Position numbers and translations under genes: made by a program
Shown here: one piece after another, positions 35,864-43,588 of the stretch
Layout of the letters: each line of letters opens with the position of its first letter
Position numbering within the stretch: position 1 is the stretch's first letter
Source of the DNA: Croceibacterium sp. TMG7-5b_MA50
GTDB taxonomy: Bacteria; Pseudomonadota; Alphaproteobacteria; Sphingomonadales; Sphingomonadaceae
Length of the DNA stretch: 64,000 nucleotides
Assembly (NCBI RefSeq): GCF_039830145.1
Contig: NZ_CP156082.1
Coordinates: 1,258,001 to 1,322,000, forward strand
Reading direction: 5' to 3'
Notes under the pieces: generated by a model
What the model was told of the DNA's origin: nothing
Databases searched by the model: none
The model's input: the letters and a program-made list of their open reading frames with translations, nothing else

Positions 35864-36820
35864 TCAGCCGATGCCGGATGCGACACGTTGATCCAGTTCG
35901 CCGAACGGGCTTGCCCCGCTGCCGGCCCGCATCGCCACACGATCGCCGAAGCTGAGGAACGGGGTGCGAAGGGCGCCATGCTCGATCATTTCGATCGCGC
36001 GTCGTTCGCTGATGCAGGTCGATCCCACATCGGCGTGACCGGCATTGGACACCGTGCCGGACCCGATGATCGTGCCAGCTGGCAGGCTGCGGCTGTGCGC
36101 GGCGTGGGCGATCAGTTCATGGAAGCCGAACTCCATCGCATCGCCGACCGGACTGCCGAACCACTGCCCGTTGACCTCCACCGTCAGCGGCAGGTGCACG
36201 CGGCCATTCCGCCAGGCATCGCCCAGTTGTTCGGGCGTCACCGCGAAGGGTGCGACGCTGCATGCCGGCTTGGCCCGTACCCAGCCGAAGCCGGTCTTCA
36301 TCTCGACTGGCGCGATGGCGCGAAGGGACCAGTCATTGATCATCACGATCAGGCGAATGTGCGCCAACGCCGCCTCCGCCGTGCAGCCCATCGGCACATC
36401 GCCGGTGACGATACCGAACTCGCCCTCGAAATCGATGCCGTCCGCCTCACTCGGCAACGGCACATCGTCGGTCGGCGGGATGAAGCGGTGCGACAGGCCC
36501 TGGTACATCAGCGGCCGGTCGGTTTCGATCGGCGGCAGGTTGAACGCCTGCTGCATCAATTCGCCATGGGTGGGGAATGCCGATCCGTCCAGCCACTGCC
36601 AGGCGCGCGGCAGCGGGGCGGCGAAGTCCGTCGCGGCGACGCCCTGCCCCGTCTCGGCGGCGATTGCGGCACCGCGCAACGCCGGCAGCGCCGCCTCCCA
36701 ATCGTCCAGCGCCATCTGCAGGGTCGGCCAGCCGGGCACCTCCGCCACGCGCGCGCCATCGGCGCTGACGGCCACCAGCGTTCCGTCACGCCCCCCGCGC
36801 TTCAGCGTCGCCAGCCTCAT
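35864..36820 (-). CDS. Fumarylacetoacetate hydrolase (FAH)-family protein
   Basis: 318-residue metal-dependent C-C hydrolase or hydratase/isomerase of the FAH superfamily. Metal ligands appear in DFEGEFGIV and the downstream INDWSLRAIAP; further motifs are GFGWVRAKPACSVAPFAV, GSGTVSNAG and LSFGDRVAMRA. FAH-family enzymes work late in aromatic catabolism, cleaving acylpyruvates produced after ring opening; that fits the ring-cleavage dioxygenase of this operon. Start codon overlaps the stop of the cyclase gene (ATGA). Confidence 0.88.
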   Translation of the reverse strand: MRLATLKRGGRDGTLVAVSADGARVAEVPGWPTLQMALDDWEAALPALRGAAIAAETGQGVAATDFAAPLPRAWQWLDGSAFPTHGELMQQAFNLPPIETDRPLMYQGLSHRFIPPTDDVPLPSEADGIDFEGEFGIVTGDVPMGCTAEAALAHIRLIVMINDWSLRAIAPVEMKTGFGWVRAKPACSVAPFAVTPEQLGDAWRNGRVHLPLTVEVNGQWFGSPVGDAMEFGFHELIAHAAHSRSLPAGTIIGSGTVSNAGHADVGSTCISERRAIEMIEHGALRTPFLSFGDRVAMRAGSGASPFGELDQRVASGIG

Positions 36821-37596
36821 GCCTCGAAGATCGCGACTGCGCGAGTCCAGCCCGCCGAAGCGCCCTTGATCTTGTGCGGGAAGCAGCTGACTGTGAAGCC
36901 GTTGGGTGGCAGCGTGTCCAGATTGTGCAGCTTCTCCAGGTGGCAGTACCCGATGTCGCGTCCAGCCTTGTGCCCTTCCCAGATCAACGCGGTGTCTCCC
37001 GTCTCCTTCACCTTCTGCGCGGTGTAGCTGAACGGCGCGTCCCAGCTCCATGCATCGGTGCCGGTCACGCGGACGCCGCGGGTGGTCAGGTACATTGTCG
37101 CCTCGTACCCCATGCCGCAGCCGACATTGACGAAGTCGGGCCGGCCCAGCGCCGCGCCCGCAGCGGTGTTGACCAGCACAATATCGAGCGGCTGGAGGTC
37201 GTGTCCGATCCGCGCCAATTCCGCCTCCACATCGGCGGCGGTGGCGACGTAGCCATCGGGAAAATGGCGGAAGTCCAGCTTCACGCCCGGGCGGAAGCAC
37301 CAGTCCAGCGGCACCTCGTCGATGGTGATCGCCCGCGCGCCGCCATCCATCGTCGGGTGGTAATGATATGGCGCATCCAGATGCGTGCCGTTGTGGGTGG
37401 TCAGCGTCACACGCTCCGCCGCGGCGAAGCCGGCGCCGTCAGGCGTCTGGTCCTGCGTCACGCCGGGGAAGAAGTGGGCCAGCTCCTCCATGGTTTCAGC
37501 ATGAGACTGGTAGGTGATCTGGGGCCGCATGAACGGCGGATCGGCGATGGTGTCATTGTCCAGCATGATGGACAGGTCCACAAAACGGCGGGACAT
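36817..37596 (-). CDS. Cyclase-family (kynurenine-formamidase-like) metal hydrolase
   Basis: 259-residue member of the PF04199 cyclase family. The signature HNGTHLDAPYHYHP (HxGTHxDxPxH) supplies the metal ligands; VLVNTAAGAALGRPDFVNVGCGMG and GTDAWSWDAPF follow as in the family. Members hydrolyse amides or open/close lactones. It starts inside the stop codon of the MFS gene (TGATG), and the FAH gene starts inside its own stop (ATGA), so this is a coupled series. A role in hydrolysing a lactone or ester intermediate is inference. Confidence 0.86.
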   Translation of the reverse strand: MSRRFVDLSIMLDNDTIADPPFMRPQITYQSHAETMEELAHFFPGVTQDQTPDGAGFAAAERVTLTTHNGTHLDAPYHYHPTMDGGARAITIDEVPLDWCFRPGVKLDFRHFPDGYVATAADVEAELARIGHDLQPLDIVLVNTAAGAALGRPDFVNVGCGMGYEATMYLTTRGVRVTGTDAWSWDAPFSYTAQKVKETGDTALIWEGHKAGRDIGYCHLEKLHNLDTLPPNGFTVSCFPHKIKGASAGWTRAVAIFEA

Positions 37597-38768
37597 CAGA
37601 CGGTGACCTTTCGGCGGAGAAACAGGGTGGTGATGATCGCGCCGGCCAGGCTGGCCGCCGCATAGAGCAGCAGCACCGCATCCAGCCCGCCGAGCGGGAC
37701 GGTCAACGCACCGGCGACGATCGGTGCGGCGAACTGACCGAAGAAGAACGCGCCGGTCCACGTCCCCGTGCCGCGGCCGCGCACGGCGGGCGGCAGTAGC
37801 CGGACAGTCCAGGTCAGCATGTTGGGCAACAGGATGCCGCAGCCGATGCAGACCAGCACGGCGCAAGCGGCAGCCGGCAGGAAACCGTCCAGCAGGCTGG
37901 CGCCGGTATAGCCGATCGCGACCACCGCCAGCCCCAGTGCGAGCAGCTGCGGCCCCGCGGCGCGCTTCAGCCGCGCGAAGATGGCGGTGCCCAGCCCCAC
38001 GCCCAGATTGGCCGCCGCACCGGCCGCCCCGATCCATCCGGGCGTAACCTCGCCCGACAGTTCCAGCACCGGTCCAAGCTGCACGATGATGGTGTAGAAC
38101 AGCAGACCGATGCCCAGCGTGATCGCCACCGGGGGCAGCACTCGCCGCCACGGAAAGGCCGTGTCCGCTTCGTAGGCGCCGCGTCGCACCTCTGGCTCGA
38201 ACAGGATCGCCGCCGCCGCCAACGCGATCGGCAGGGCCAGCAGATACAGGCCGAACGGTCCGCGCGAGCCGAACAGCTCCCCCAAAGCGCCGCCGATCGC
38301 GATCAGCGCGATCGCGCTGACGCTGGTAACGGCGACTTGCGTCGCGAACCAGCGTTCGCGCCGCTCACCGTCAAAATAGTCGCCCAGCAGGGTGGTCGCC
38401 ACCGTCATGATCGATGCCTCCGCCAGACCCAGCGCGATACGCGCCGCGATCATGTGCGACAGGTCAGACAGTAAGATCGGCAGGGTACCGAAGGCGGCAT
38501 AGGCGATCAGCGCGACCAGCAGCAGCGGCTTGCGCCCGACCCGGTCGGCGATCCACCCCGCCGCAGGGGAGAACAGCGCCACGCACAGCGCCGGCACCGT
38601 CATCATCACCGGCACCAGCACGCCGGCGCCCGGCACGCCGGCAAATTCGCGCAGCAGCAATGGCAGTACGGGCACCAGCGAGATGATCGCCATGACCGGC
38701 ATCACCGAGGCTATCAGCAGGATCGCCCCGTGACGCGTCTGCGCCTGCCGCTGACCGGCCAGGTTCAT
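37596..38768 (-). CDS. MFS transporter of an aromatic/organic-acid operon
   Basis: Twelve-helix major facilitator, about 390 residues, with the inter-helix motif GWIADRVGRKPLLLVAL after TM2 and RIALGLAEASIMTVATTLLGDYFDG in TM4-5. Start ATG 38768 overlaps the hydrolase stop by ATGA; the 38801 start would overlap it much more. The TonB receptor of this operon brings the compound across the outer membrane; this protein probably moves it or a fragment across the inner membrane. Substrate unknown. Confidence 0.85.
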   Translation of the reverse strand: MNLAGQRQAQTRHGAILLIASVMPVMAIISLVPVLPLLLREFAGVPGAGVLVPVMMTVPALCVALFSPAAGWIADRVGRKPLLLVALIAYAAFGTLPILLSDLSHMIAARIALGLAEASIMTVATTLLGDYFDGERRERWFATQVAVTSVSAIALIAIGGALGELFGSRGPFGLYLLALPIALAAAAILFEPEVRRGAYEADTAFPWRRVLPPVAITLGIGLLFYTIIVQLGPVLELSGEVTPGWIGAAGAAANLGVGLGTAIFARLKRAAGPQLLALGLAVVAIGYTGASLLDGFLPAAACAVLVCIGCGILLPNMLTWTVRLLPPAVRGRGTGTWTGAFFFGQFAAPIVAGALTVPLGGLDAVLLLYAAASLAGAIITTLFLRRKVTV

Positions 38769-39922
38769 GCGGTGGCACCGCCCAGCGTTTCGGCGAACCA
38801 ATCCGAAATCAGGTCACGGCCATAGGCCATGTTGTCTGCCCCAACATGCTCCACCCCGCCCTCGCGCGGCGTGAAGATCACCTTCTCACGGTGCGGCGAG
38901 TTCACCAACTGGTCGTAGAGGTCATCGGCATAGGCGACGCTGATCTGGCGATCACTGGCACCATGGGTGACGAGGAACGGCACCTTGATGCGGTCCATAT
39001 GGCCGTTGAGGTTCATCGCTTCCGACCTGGCGAGGAAATCCTCCTGGTCGGTCGCGCCGAACGCCCAGTGGACATGCGCCCAGTAATGCGGAACGGGGTT
39101 CTCGCCCTCCCGCGCCATGCGCTTGTCCTGCACTTCCCGCCAATTATGGTTCGCGCCCCACACCGCCCCACTGGCAAAGCGGGGTTCATAGGCGACGGCA
39201 CGCGGCGCGAAATGGCCGCCCAAGGAGATACCGGTCATGCCGATCCGCGCGGGATCGACCTCCGGCTGCTGTTCCAGCCAGTCAACCGCCTTGCTGGCCC
39301 AGCTTTCGCTGTGCGGATCGACCGCCAGACCCTGCAGGCGCAGCGCCTCCCCGGAACCGGGCTGGTCGACGCACAGGGTGGAAATGCCGCGCCGCGCCAG
39401 TTCTGCCGGCAGGCGGGTCCAGTACAGCAATTCCTTGCAGCTATCGAGGCCATTGCAGAACACCACCACCGGCTTGCGGCCTTCACCCGGCGCCCGCGTG
39501 AACAGCGCCGACATCGTGCCGTTCGCCAGCGGGATCTCGACCCGCTCCCGGTTCAGCCTACCCAGCTTCGTCGAACGGTCGAATGCGCCGCGCGCCTTGG
39601 CATAGGTGTCCTTGCGGCCTGGCGCACCATGGCCCTGCATCCGCTCCGCCGTGAACAGGTACAGCGCGGCTCGCTCCAGCTTGTTGGAGGCGGAGAAGGA
39701 ACGTCCCTTCGCCTCATCTTCCGCCGCCATTTCCATCAGCTTCCCGCCCATGGCCGCCCACGCCTGCATGAATTGCGGCGTACCCGCATCGGCGCCGTTG
39801 GCGGCGGCATCCTTGATGGGCTGGCACATGTCGACGATCTCGCCGATTTGGCCGCCGCTCTCCATCGCGATCGCGACCGACAGGTTCCAGATGTAGTTCG
39901 GAAATGGTTCGTACAGTGCCAC
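38765..39922 (-). CDS. Alpha/beta hydrolase, C-C hydrolase-like (dihydroxypseudooxynicotine hydrolase type)
   Basis: 385 residues with no signal peptide. A helical N-terminal domain of about 125 residues is followed by an alpha/beta core with nucleophile Ser233 (GISLGG), Asp324 (THGASDRQIS) and His359 (GGVEHVG). This architecture is that of 2,6-dihydroxypseudooxynicotine hydrolase and FrsA-like enzymes, which cut an acyl-aromatic C-C bond. Beside a monooxygenase and ring-cleavage dioxygenase this suggests side-chain removal from a polyphenol. The start is GTG 39922, 3 bases after the DUF1593 stop; the next in-frame ATG is 19 codons later and would remove conserved residues. Confidence 0.82.
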   Translation of the reverse strand: MALYEPFPNYIWNLSVAIAMESGGQIGEIVDMCQPIKDAAANGADAGTPQFMQAWAAMGGKLMEMAAEDEAKGRSFSASNKLERAALYLFTAERMQGHGAPGRKDTYAKARGAFDRSTKLGRLNRERVEIPLANGTMSALFTRAPGEGRKPVVVFCNGLDSCKELLYWTRLPAELARRGISTLCVDQPGSGEALRLQGLAVDPHSESWASKAVDWLEQQPEVDPARIGMTGISLGGHFAPRAVAYEPRFASGAVWGANHNWREVQDKRMAREGENPVPHYWAHVHWAFGATDQEDFLARSEAMNLNGHMDRIKVPFLVTHGASDRQISVAYADDLYDQLVNSPHREKVIFTPREGGVEHVGADNMAYGRDLISDWFAETLGGATA

Positions 39923-39925
39923 GGT

Positions 39926-41521
39926 TCAGGAGCCTTGTTCAGGAAGGTTGCCAGTGACGCGCAGGACGACGCGTTCATAGCGGGTAAGGGCCGGCGTACC
40001 GTTGTCGGTCGCCTCCACGATCAGGTGCAGCGTGTCGCCCGGCCGGACGTCGCCGGGCACGAGGAGCGACACGCGCCCTTCCGCCCCGTCCGGCTGCAGT
40101 GCCACGGACCCGGCATAGCTGCCGACTTCCCGCCATTGCCGCCAGTGCAGCGTTACGCGATCATCATCGGGATCACGCACGCTTGCGCCCAGCACGACAC
40201 GTTCGCCAGGCGCGACCTCCATTGTCCGTGGCGTCGCCAGCGCGATATGCGGCGGGTGGTTGGCAGCGCGATAGTCCGCCGTCGTCGCCCAAGCAAAGCG
40301 TGCGGCGAAGTCGCGCTGTGCAGCCTCCAGGAATGGGTGGGTTGGCGCTTGCGGGAGTTCGGGCGGCACGCCCGTTGTCGGCTGCGGCTCTGCAGGACCG
40401 CGCATGCTGGTGATCTGCGCGGCCGGGTCGGCATAACCACCCCACCCGCCATAGCTGTCGCCGCGATAGCCGCGCAGGCCGTTGTCGATCAGGTTGAGAA
40501 AGGTCGGCGTGTCACCTTCACCGATGAACGATCCAGCGGGTTGGACCGGCAGCCAGACATTGTAGCCCGCTTCCCGCAACTGCCCGGTCGATTTCCCCGC
40601 AATACCGAAATAATCGAAGATATCGCCTTCCACCATCTGCCGCCCGTCGCCCCAGACGCGGTAAAAGGCACCAAGCGTGCCTTGAGTGGAGATGTTGCGC
40701 CGCGTCCAGTCGGCCGAGAAAAAAATTGCATCGGCCGGGCTGGCGAGAAGTGGCGCCAGGTAGCTCAGCTCTACCCCATCCTTGTTCATGCGATAGCGGA
40801 TCTCGGGCCAGTGCGGCCGGACATAATTGGCGAAGGTGTCATCCTGATCGCCCGAGGGGTGGATCACCGCCTTGCGGATCACCTTGGCCCGTATGCTCGA
40901 CCATTCCGGGGTGTCGGCGTACCGTTCCTCGATCGACTTCAGCGCGCGCGCGATCGTGCTGCCTCCGCCCCAGGCGTGGAGATAGATCGGCGCTTCCTCG
41001 TCATCGACCAGCAGATCCCGGATCAGGTCCGATCCCGGCGTGTCCTGCTCCATCTCGCCATCGAAGGCGACATTGCCCCAGCGAATGCGAGAGCGCAGCA
41101 CATCTGGTTCGGAATAGCCGGGGTCGTGCCTGACCAGATTGGGAAAGGCGCCCGCATAGGCAGCGACGGCCTCGTCGATGAAGCGTTCGCCCGGTGCCCA
41201 GCGCCAGGACAGGCACGGGCACAGGTCGCGGCCAAGGCGGCGGTAGTCGCGCCCGTCCGGGATCGCCTCGCGCTGACCATCGCCCGACCAGTGGAACTGG
41301 CTGCTGGCATAGATCAGCCCCTCGGTACGGAAATCCGCACTGTAGAGGAGGTAGCGCACCAGCGAGTTGGAATCGTCCAGCTCTGGATCGGTCGTGATCA
41401 CGACGCGCGGCTTCTGGCCGGGCGGCGTTTCCAGATAGGTCGGCGACCCGGGCGCGGCCGCGCTCGCGCTGCCGATCACGGCAGCGGCAAGCGCAACTGC
41501 AACCCGGCCGACGGTTCGCAT
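39926..41521 (-). CDS. DUF1593 (nucleoside-hydrolase-like) secreted protein
   Basis: 531 residues with a signal peptide (MRTVGRVAVALAAAVIGSASAAA). The N-terminal DUF1593 domain has a nucleoside-hydrolase-like metal motif RVVITTDPELDDSNSLVRYLLY and HAWGGGSTIARALKSI; the C-terminal part is a beta-sandwich (ASVRDPDDDRVTLHWRQWREVGSYAG) as in proteins annotated cellulose-binding Sde182. It may hydrolyse an N- or O-glycosidic bond, which would link it to the GH2 enzyme, but no activity is established for the family to my knowledge. 4 bases after the dioxygenase stop. Confidence 0.82.
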   Translation of the reverse strand: MRTVGRVAVALAAAVIGSASAAAPGSPTYLETPPGQKPRVVITTDPELDDSNSLVRYLLYSADFRTEGLIYASSQFHWSGDGQREAIPDGRDYRRLGRDLCPCLSWRWAPGERFIDEAVAAYAGAFPNLVRHDPGYSEPDVLRSRIRWGNVAFDGEMEQDTPGSDLIRDLLVDDEEAPIYLHAWGGGSTIARALKSIEERYADTPEWSSIRAKVIRKAVIHPSGDQDDTFANYVRPHWPEIRYRMNKDGVELSYLAPLLASPADAIFFSADWTRRNISTQGTLGAFYRVWGDGRQMVEGDIFDYFGIAGKSTGQLREAGYNVWLPVQPAGSFIGEGDTPTFLNLIDNGLRGYRGDSYGGWGGYADPAAQITSMRGPAEPQPTTGVPPELPQAPTHPFLEAAQRDFAARFAWATTADYRAANHPPHIALATPRTMEVAPGERVVLGASVRDPDDDRVTLHWRQWREVGSYAGSVALQPDGAEGRVSLLVPGDVRPGDTLHLIVEATDNGTPALTRYERVVLRVTGNLPEQGS

Positions 41522-41525
41522 CGCC

Positions 41526-42428
41526 TCAGGCTTCGGCCGGTTGGAACAGCCCCGCATCCGCCTCAGGATGCGGCATGGTCTGTGGGCCGCCAGTACCGAT
41601 GCCCCACTGGTCCATCACCTTCGGACCCGGCACATGCACCTGCGCCTCGTGCGTCTCGAAATCAACGTCCTCCAGTTCGGAGGTGTATTCGACCGCGAAG
41701 CCGCCCGGCGTGGTGAAGTAGCTGAAGGTATTGTTCCCTGCCGTGTGTCGCCCCGGGCCCCAGCGGATGTCGGTGCCCTGCTGCTTCAGACGGCTGATCC
41801 CGGCCATCATGTCGTCGACGCTCAGCATGTCATATGCAACGTGGTTCAGGCATGGCGGCCCCGGCAGGAAGGCAACGCGGTGATGCGCCTCGTTGCACCG
41901 CAGGAAGGCCATGAAGTCGCCCAGCCAGTCCGATAGGCGGAAGCCCAGCACGTCGATGAAGAAGGCGACCGCCGCCTTGTGGTCGGGCGAATGCATGACG
42001 ATGTGGCTGATCTTCTGCGGGATGCCTTCCCAACGCGCCATCTGGCGCGCATCGCCGCGGGCCACATCGCTTGACACTTCGAACGTCAGTCCGTCGGGGG
42101 AGAAGAAGCGGAAGCCGTAGCCGCCGCCGAACCCGGTCAGCTCGCGCGGTTCGAAGATGATCTTCGCACCGGACTCGCGGACCCTGGCGGCCAGCGCATC
42201 GACATCAGCGCGGCTGTCGGTCGCGAGCGCGATGACGTCGATCCGCTTCGTGTCCGCCTGGCGCAGGCGCACGACGAACAGTTCCTCGTGCCCGTGCGTG
42301 GCGAAGTAGACCATGCCATCCTGCTCGGCCACTTCGCGCAGGCCCCAGTCATCGCGATAGAAAGCGCGTTCCGCCTCAAGGTCAGGAACGCCGTAGCCGA
42401 TGTAGCGAATTTCTGTGACGCGGCTCAT
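41526..42428 (-). CDS. VOC-family extradiol ring-cleavage dioxygenase
   Basis: 300 residues made of two vicinal-oxygen-chelate modules, the type I extradiol layout. The second module carries the Fe(II) triad His142 (KISHIVMH), His196 (CLNHVAYD) and Glu247 (GGFAVEYTSE). The end PGPKVMDQWGIG is seen in 2,3-dihydroxybiphenyl/catechol-type dioxygenases. It would cleave a catecholic ring made by the monooxygenase encoded just before it (15 bases). Substrate unknown. Confidence 0.88.
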   Translation of the reverse strand: MSRVTEIRYIGYGVPDLEAERAFYRDDWGLREVAEQDGMVYFATHGHEELFVVRLRQADTKRIDVIALATDSRADVDALAARVRESGAKIIFEPRELTGFGGGYGFRFFSPDGLTFEVSSDVARGDARQMARWEGIPQKISHIVMHSPDHKAAVAFFIDVLGFRLSDWLGDFMAFLRCNEAHHRVAFLPGPPCLNHVAYDMLSVDDMMAGISRLKQQGTDIRWGPGRHTAGNNTFSYFTTPGGFAVEYTSELEDVDFETHEAQVHVPGPKVMDQWGIGTGGPQTMPHPEADAGLFQPAEA

Positions 42429-42443
42429 CTACGTAACTCCGTT

Positions 42444-43565
42444 TCAGATTGCTTTGGCGACAACTTCGAACATGCCGACGGTTGCTGCGTGATTGTCGAC
42501 CGGCGGGCCGCGGCCGATCTGCCCGTCGCAGATCGCGCGGGAGGACTGGACGATGTAACGGCAGCGATCAAAGCGGCGCGCGCGGTATGCTTCGAAGGCG
42601 GCGGCAAGTTCATCATGCGCCGCCAGCTCCTCCGCCAGCACGATCGCATCCTCGATCGCCATACCGGCGCCCTGCCCCAGATGCGGCGTGGTCGAGTGGA
42701 CGGCATCGCCCAGCAGCGCGATGCGCCCCTTGTGCCATGGCCCTTCCAGGAAGAAGGTTTCCAGCGGACGATAGACCACGCCGTCATTGTCGGTGATGGC
42801 CGCCGCCAGCGCCCGGATCTGCGGCGCCGGCACGCCGGCCAGCTTGTCGCGCATCGCCGCTGCCAGATCGGCCTTGTCGTACCAGCGGTTGTCCGGTTCG
42901 GGCGTGGTCACGAACATGTACATCAGCTCGCGCGACATCGGGACCAGGCCGATACCGATCGGGCCGTTGAACACGCACAGTCCCGTCAGGTTGGCAGGAC
43001 GGGGGAAGTTGTAGCGCCATACGCTCTGCCCGGTGAACTCGGGCGCCGGCGCATCAGGGAACAACTGCTTGCGATGCACTGAGTAGATACCGTCAGCTGC
43101 GATCACCGCGTCATACCGGGCGGTGCCCCCGTCAGAGAAGCAGACGTCGACCCCCGAACCATCGTCGAGCAGGTCGCTGGCGGTGATGCCCAGCCGGATA
43201 TGGGTGCCCGACCCAATCGCCCGGTCGGCCAGTACCTTCTGCAGCGCGCGCCGACCGATGCCGACATTGGCCGGCTTGCCCGGCACCAGTTGCGGGGACG
43301 GCACGGTGGCGACCTGCTGCCCCGTTGGGATATAGATCTCCACTTGGTCGAAGCCGCAGCCGGCATCCAGGTACTCGTCCAGCAGGTCGAGCTCAGCCAT
43401 CGCACGGATGACGTTCGACTGCTGGATGATCCCCACGCCATAGACGCTCCAGTCGGGATCACGCTCGATCAGGTCGACCTCAATGCCCTGCCGGCGCATG
43501 GCGATCGCTGCGGTTAGCCCGCCGATCCCGCCGCCGATCACAAGAATTCTGCGGGTCTGCGTCAT
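42444..43565 (-). CDS. FAD-dependent aromatic monooxygenase
   Basis: Class A flavoprotein hydroxylase, 373 residues: FAD-binding GGGIGG at about 11-16, the DG motif VIAADGIYSVHRK, and GRIALLGDAVHSTTPHLGQGAGMAIEDA for the FAD ribityl. Such enzymes hydroxylate phenolic rings ortho or para to an OH, preparing them for extradiol cleavage. ATG 43565 (MTQTRRILVIGG) sets the Rossmann strand properly. 23 bases after the receptor stop. Confidence 0.9.
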   Translation of the reverse strand: MTQTRRILVIGGGIGGLTAAIAMRRQGIEVDLIERDPDWSVYGVGIIQQSNVIRAMAELDLLDEYLDAGCGFDQVEIYIPTGQQVATVPSPQLVPGKPANVGIGRRALQKVLADRAIGSGTHIRLGITASDLLDDGSGVDVCFSDGGTARYDAVIAADGIYSVHRKQLFPDAPAPEFTGQSVWRYNFPRPANLTGLCVFNGPIGIGLVPMSRELMYMFVTTPEPDNRWYDKADLAAAMRDKLAGVPAPQIRALAAAITDNDGVVYRPLETFFLEGPWHKGRIALLGDAVHSTTPHLGQGAGMAIEDAIVLAEELAAHDELAAAFEAYRARRFDRCRYIVQSSRAICDGQIGRGPPVDNHAATVGMFEVVAKAI

Positions 43566-43588
43566 GTCCCTCACCCCTGCCAATCGGA

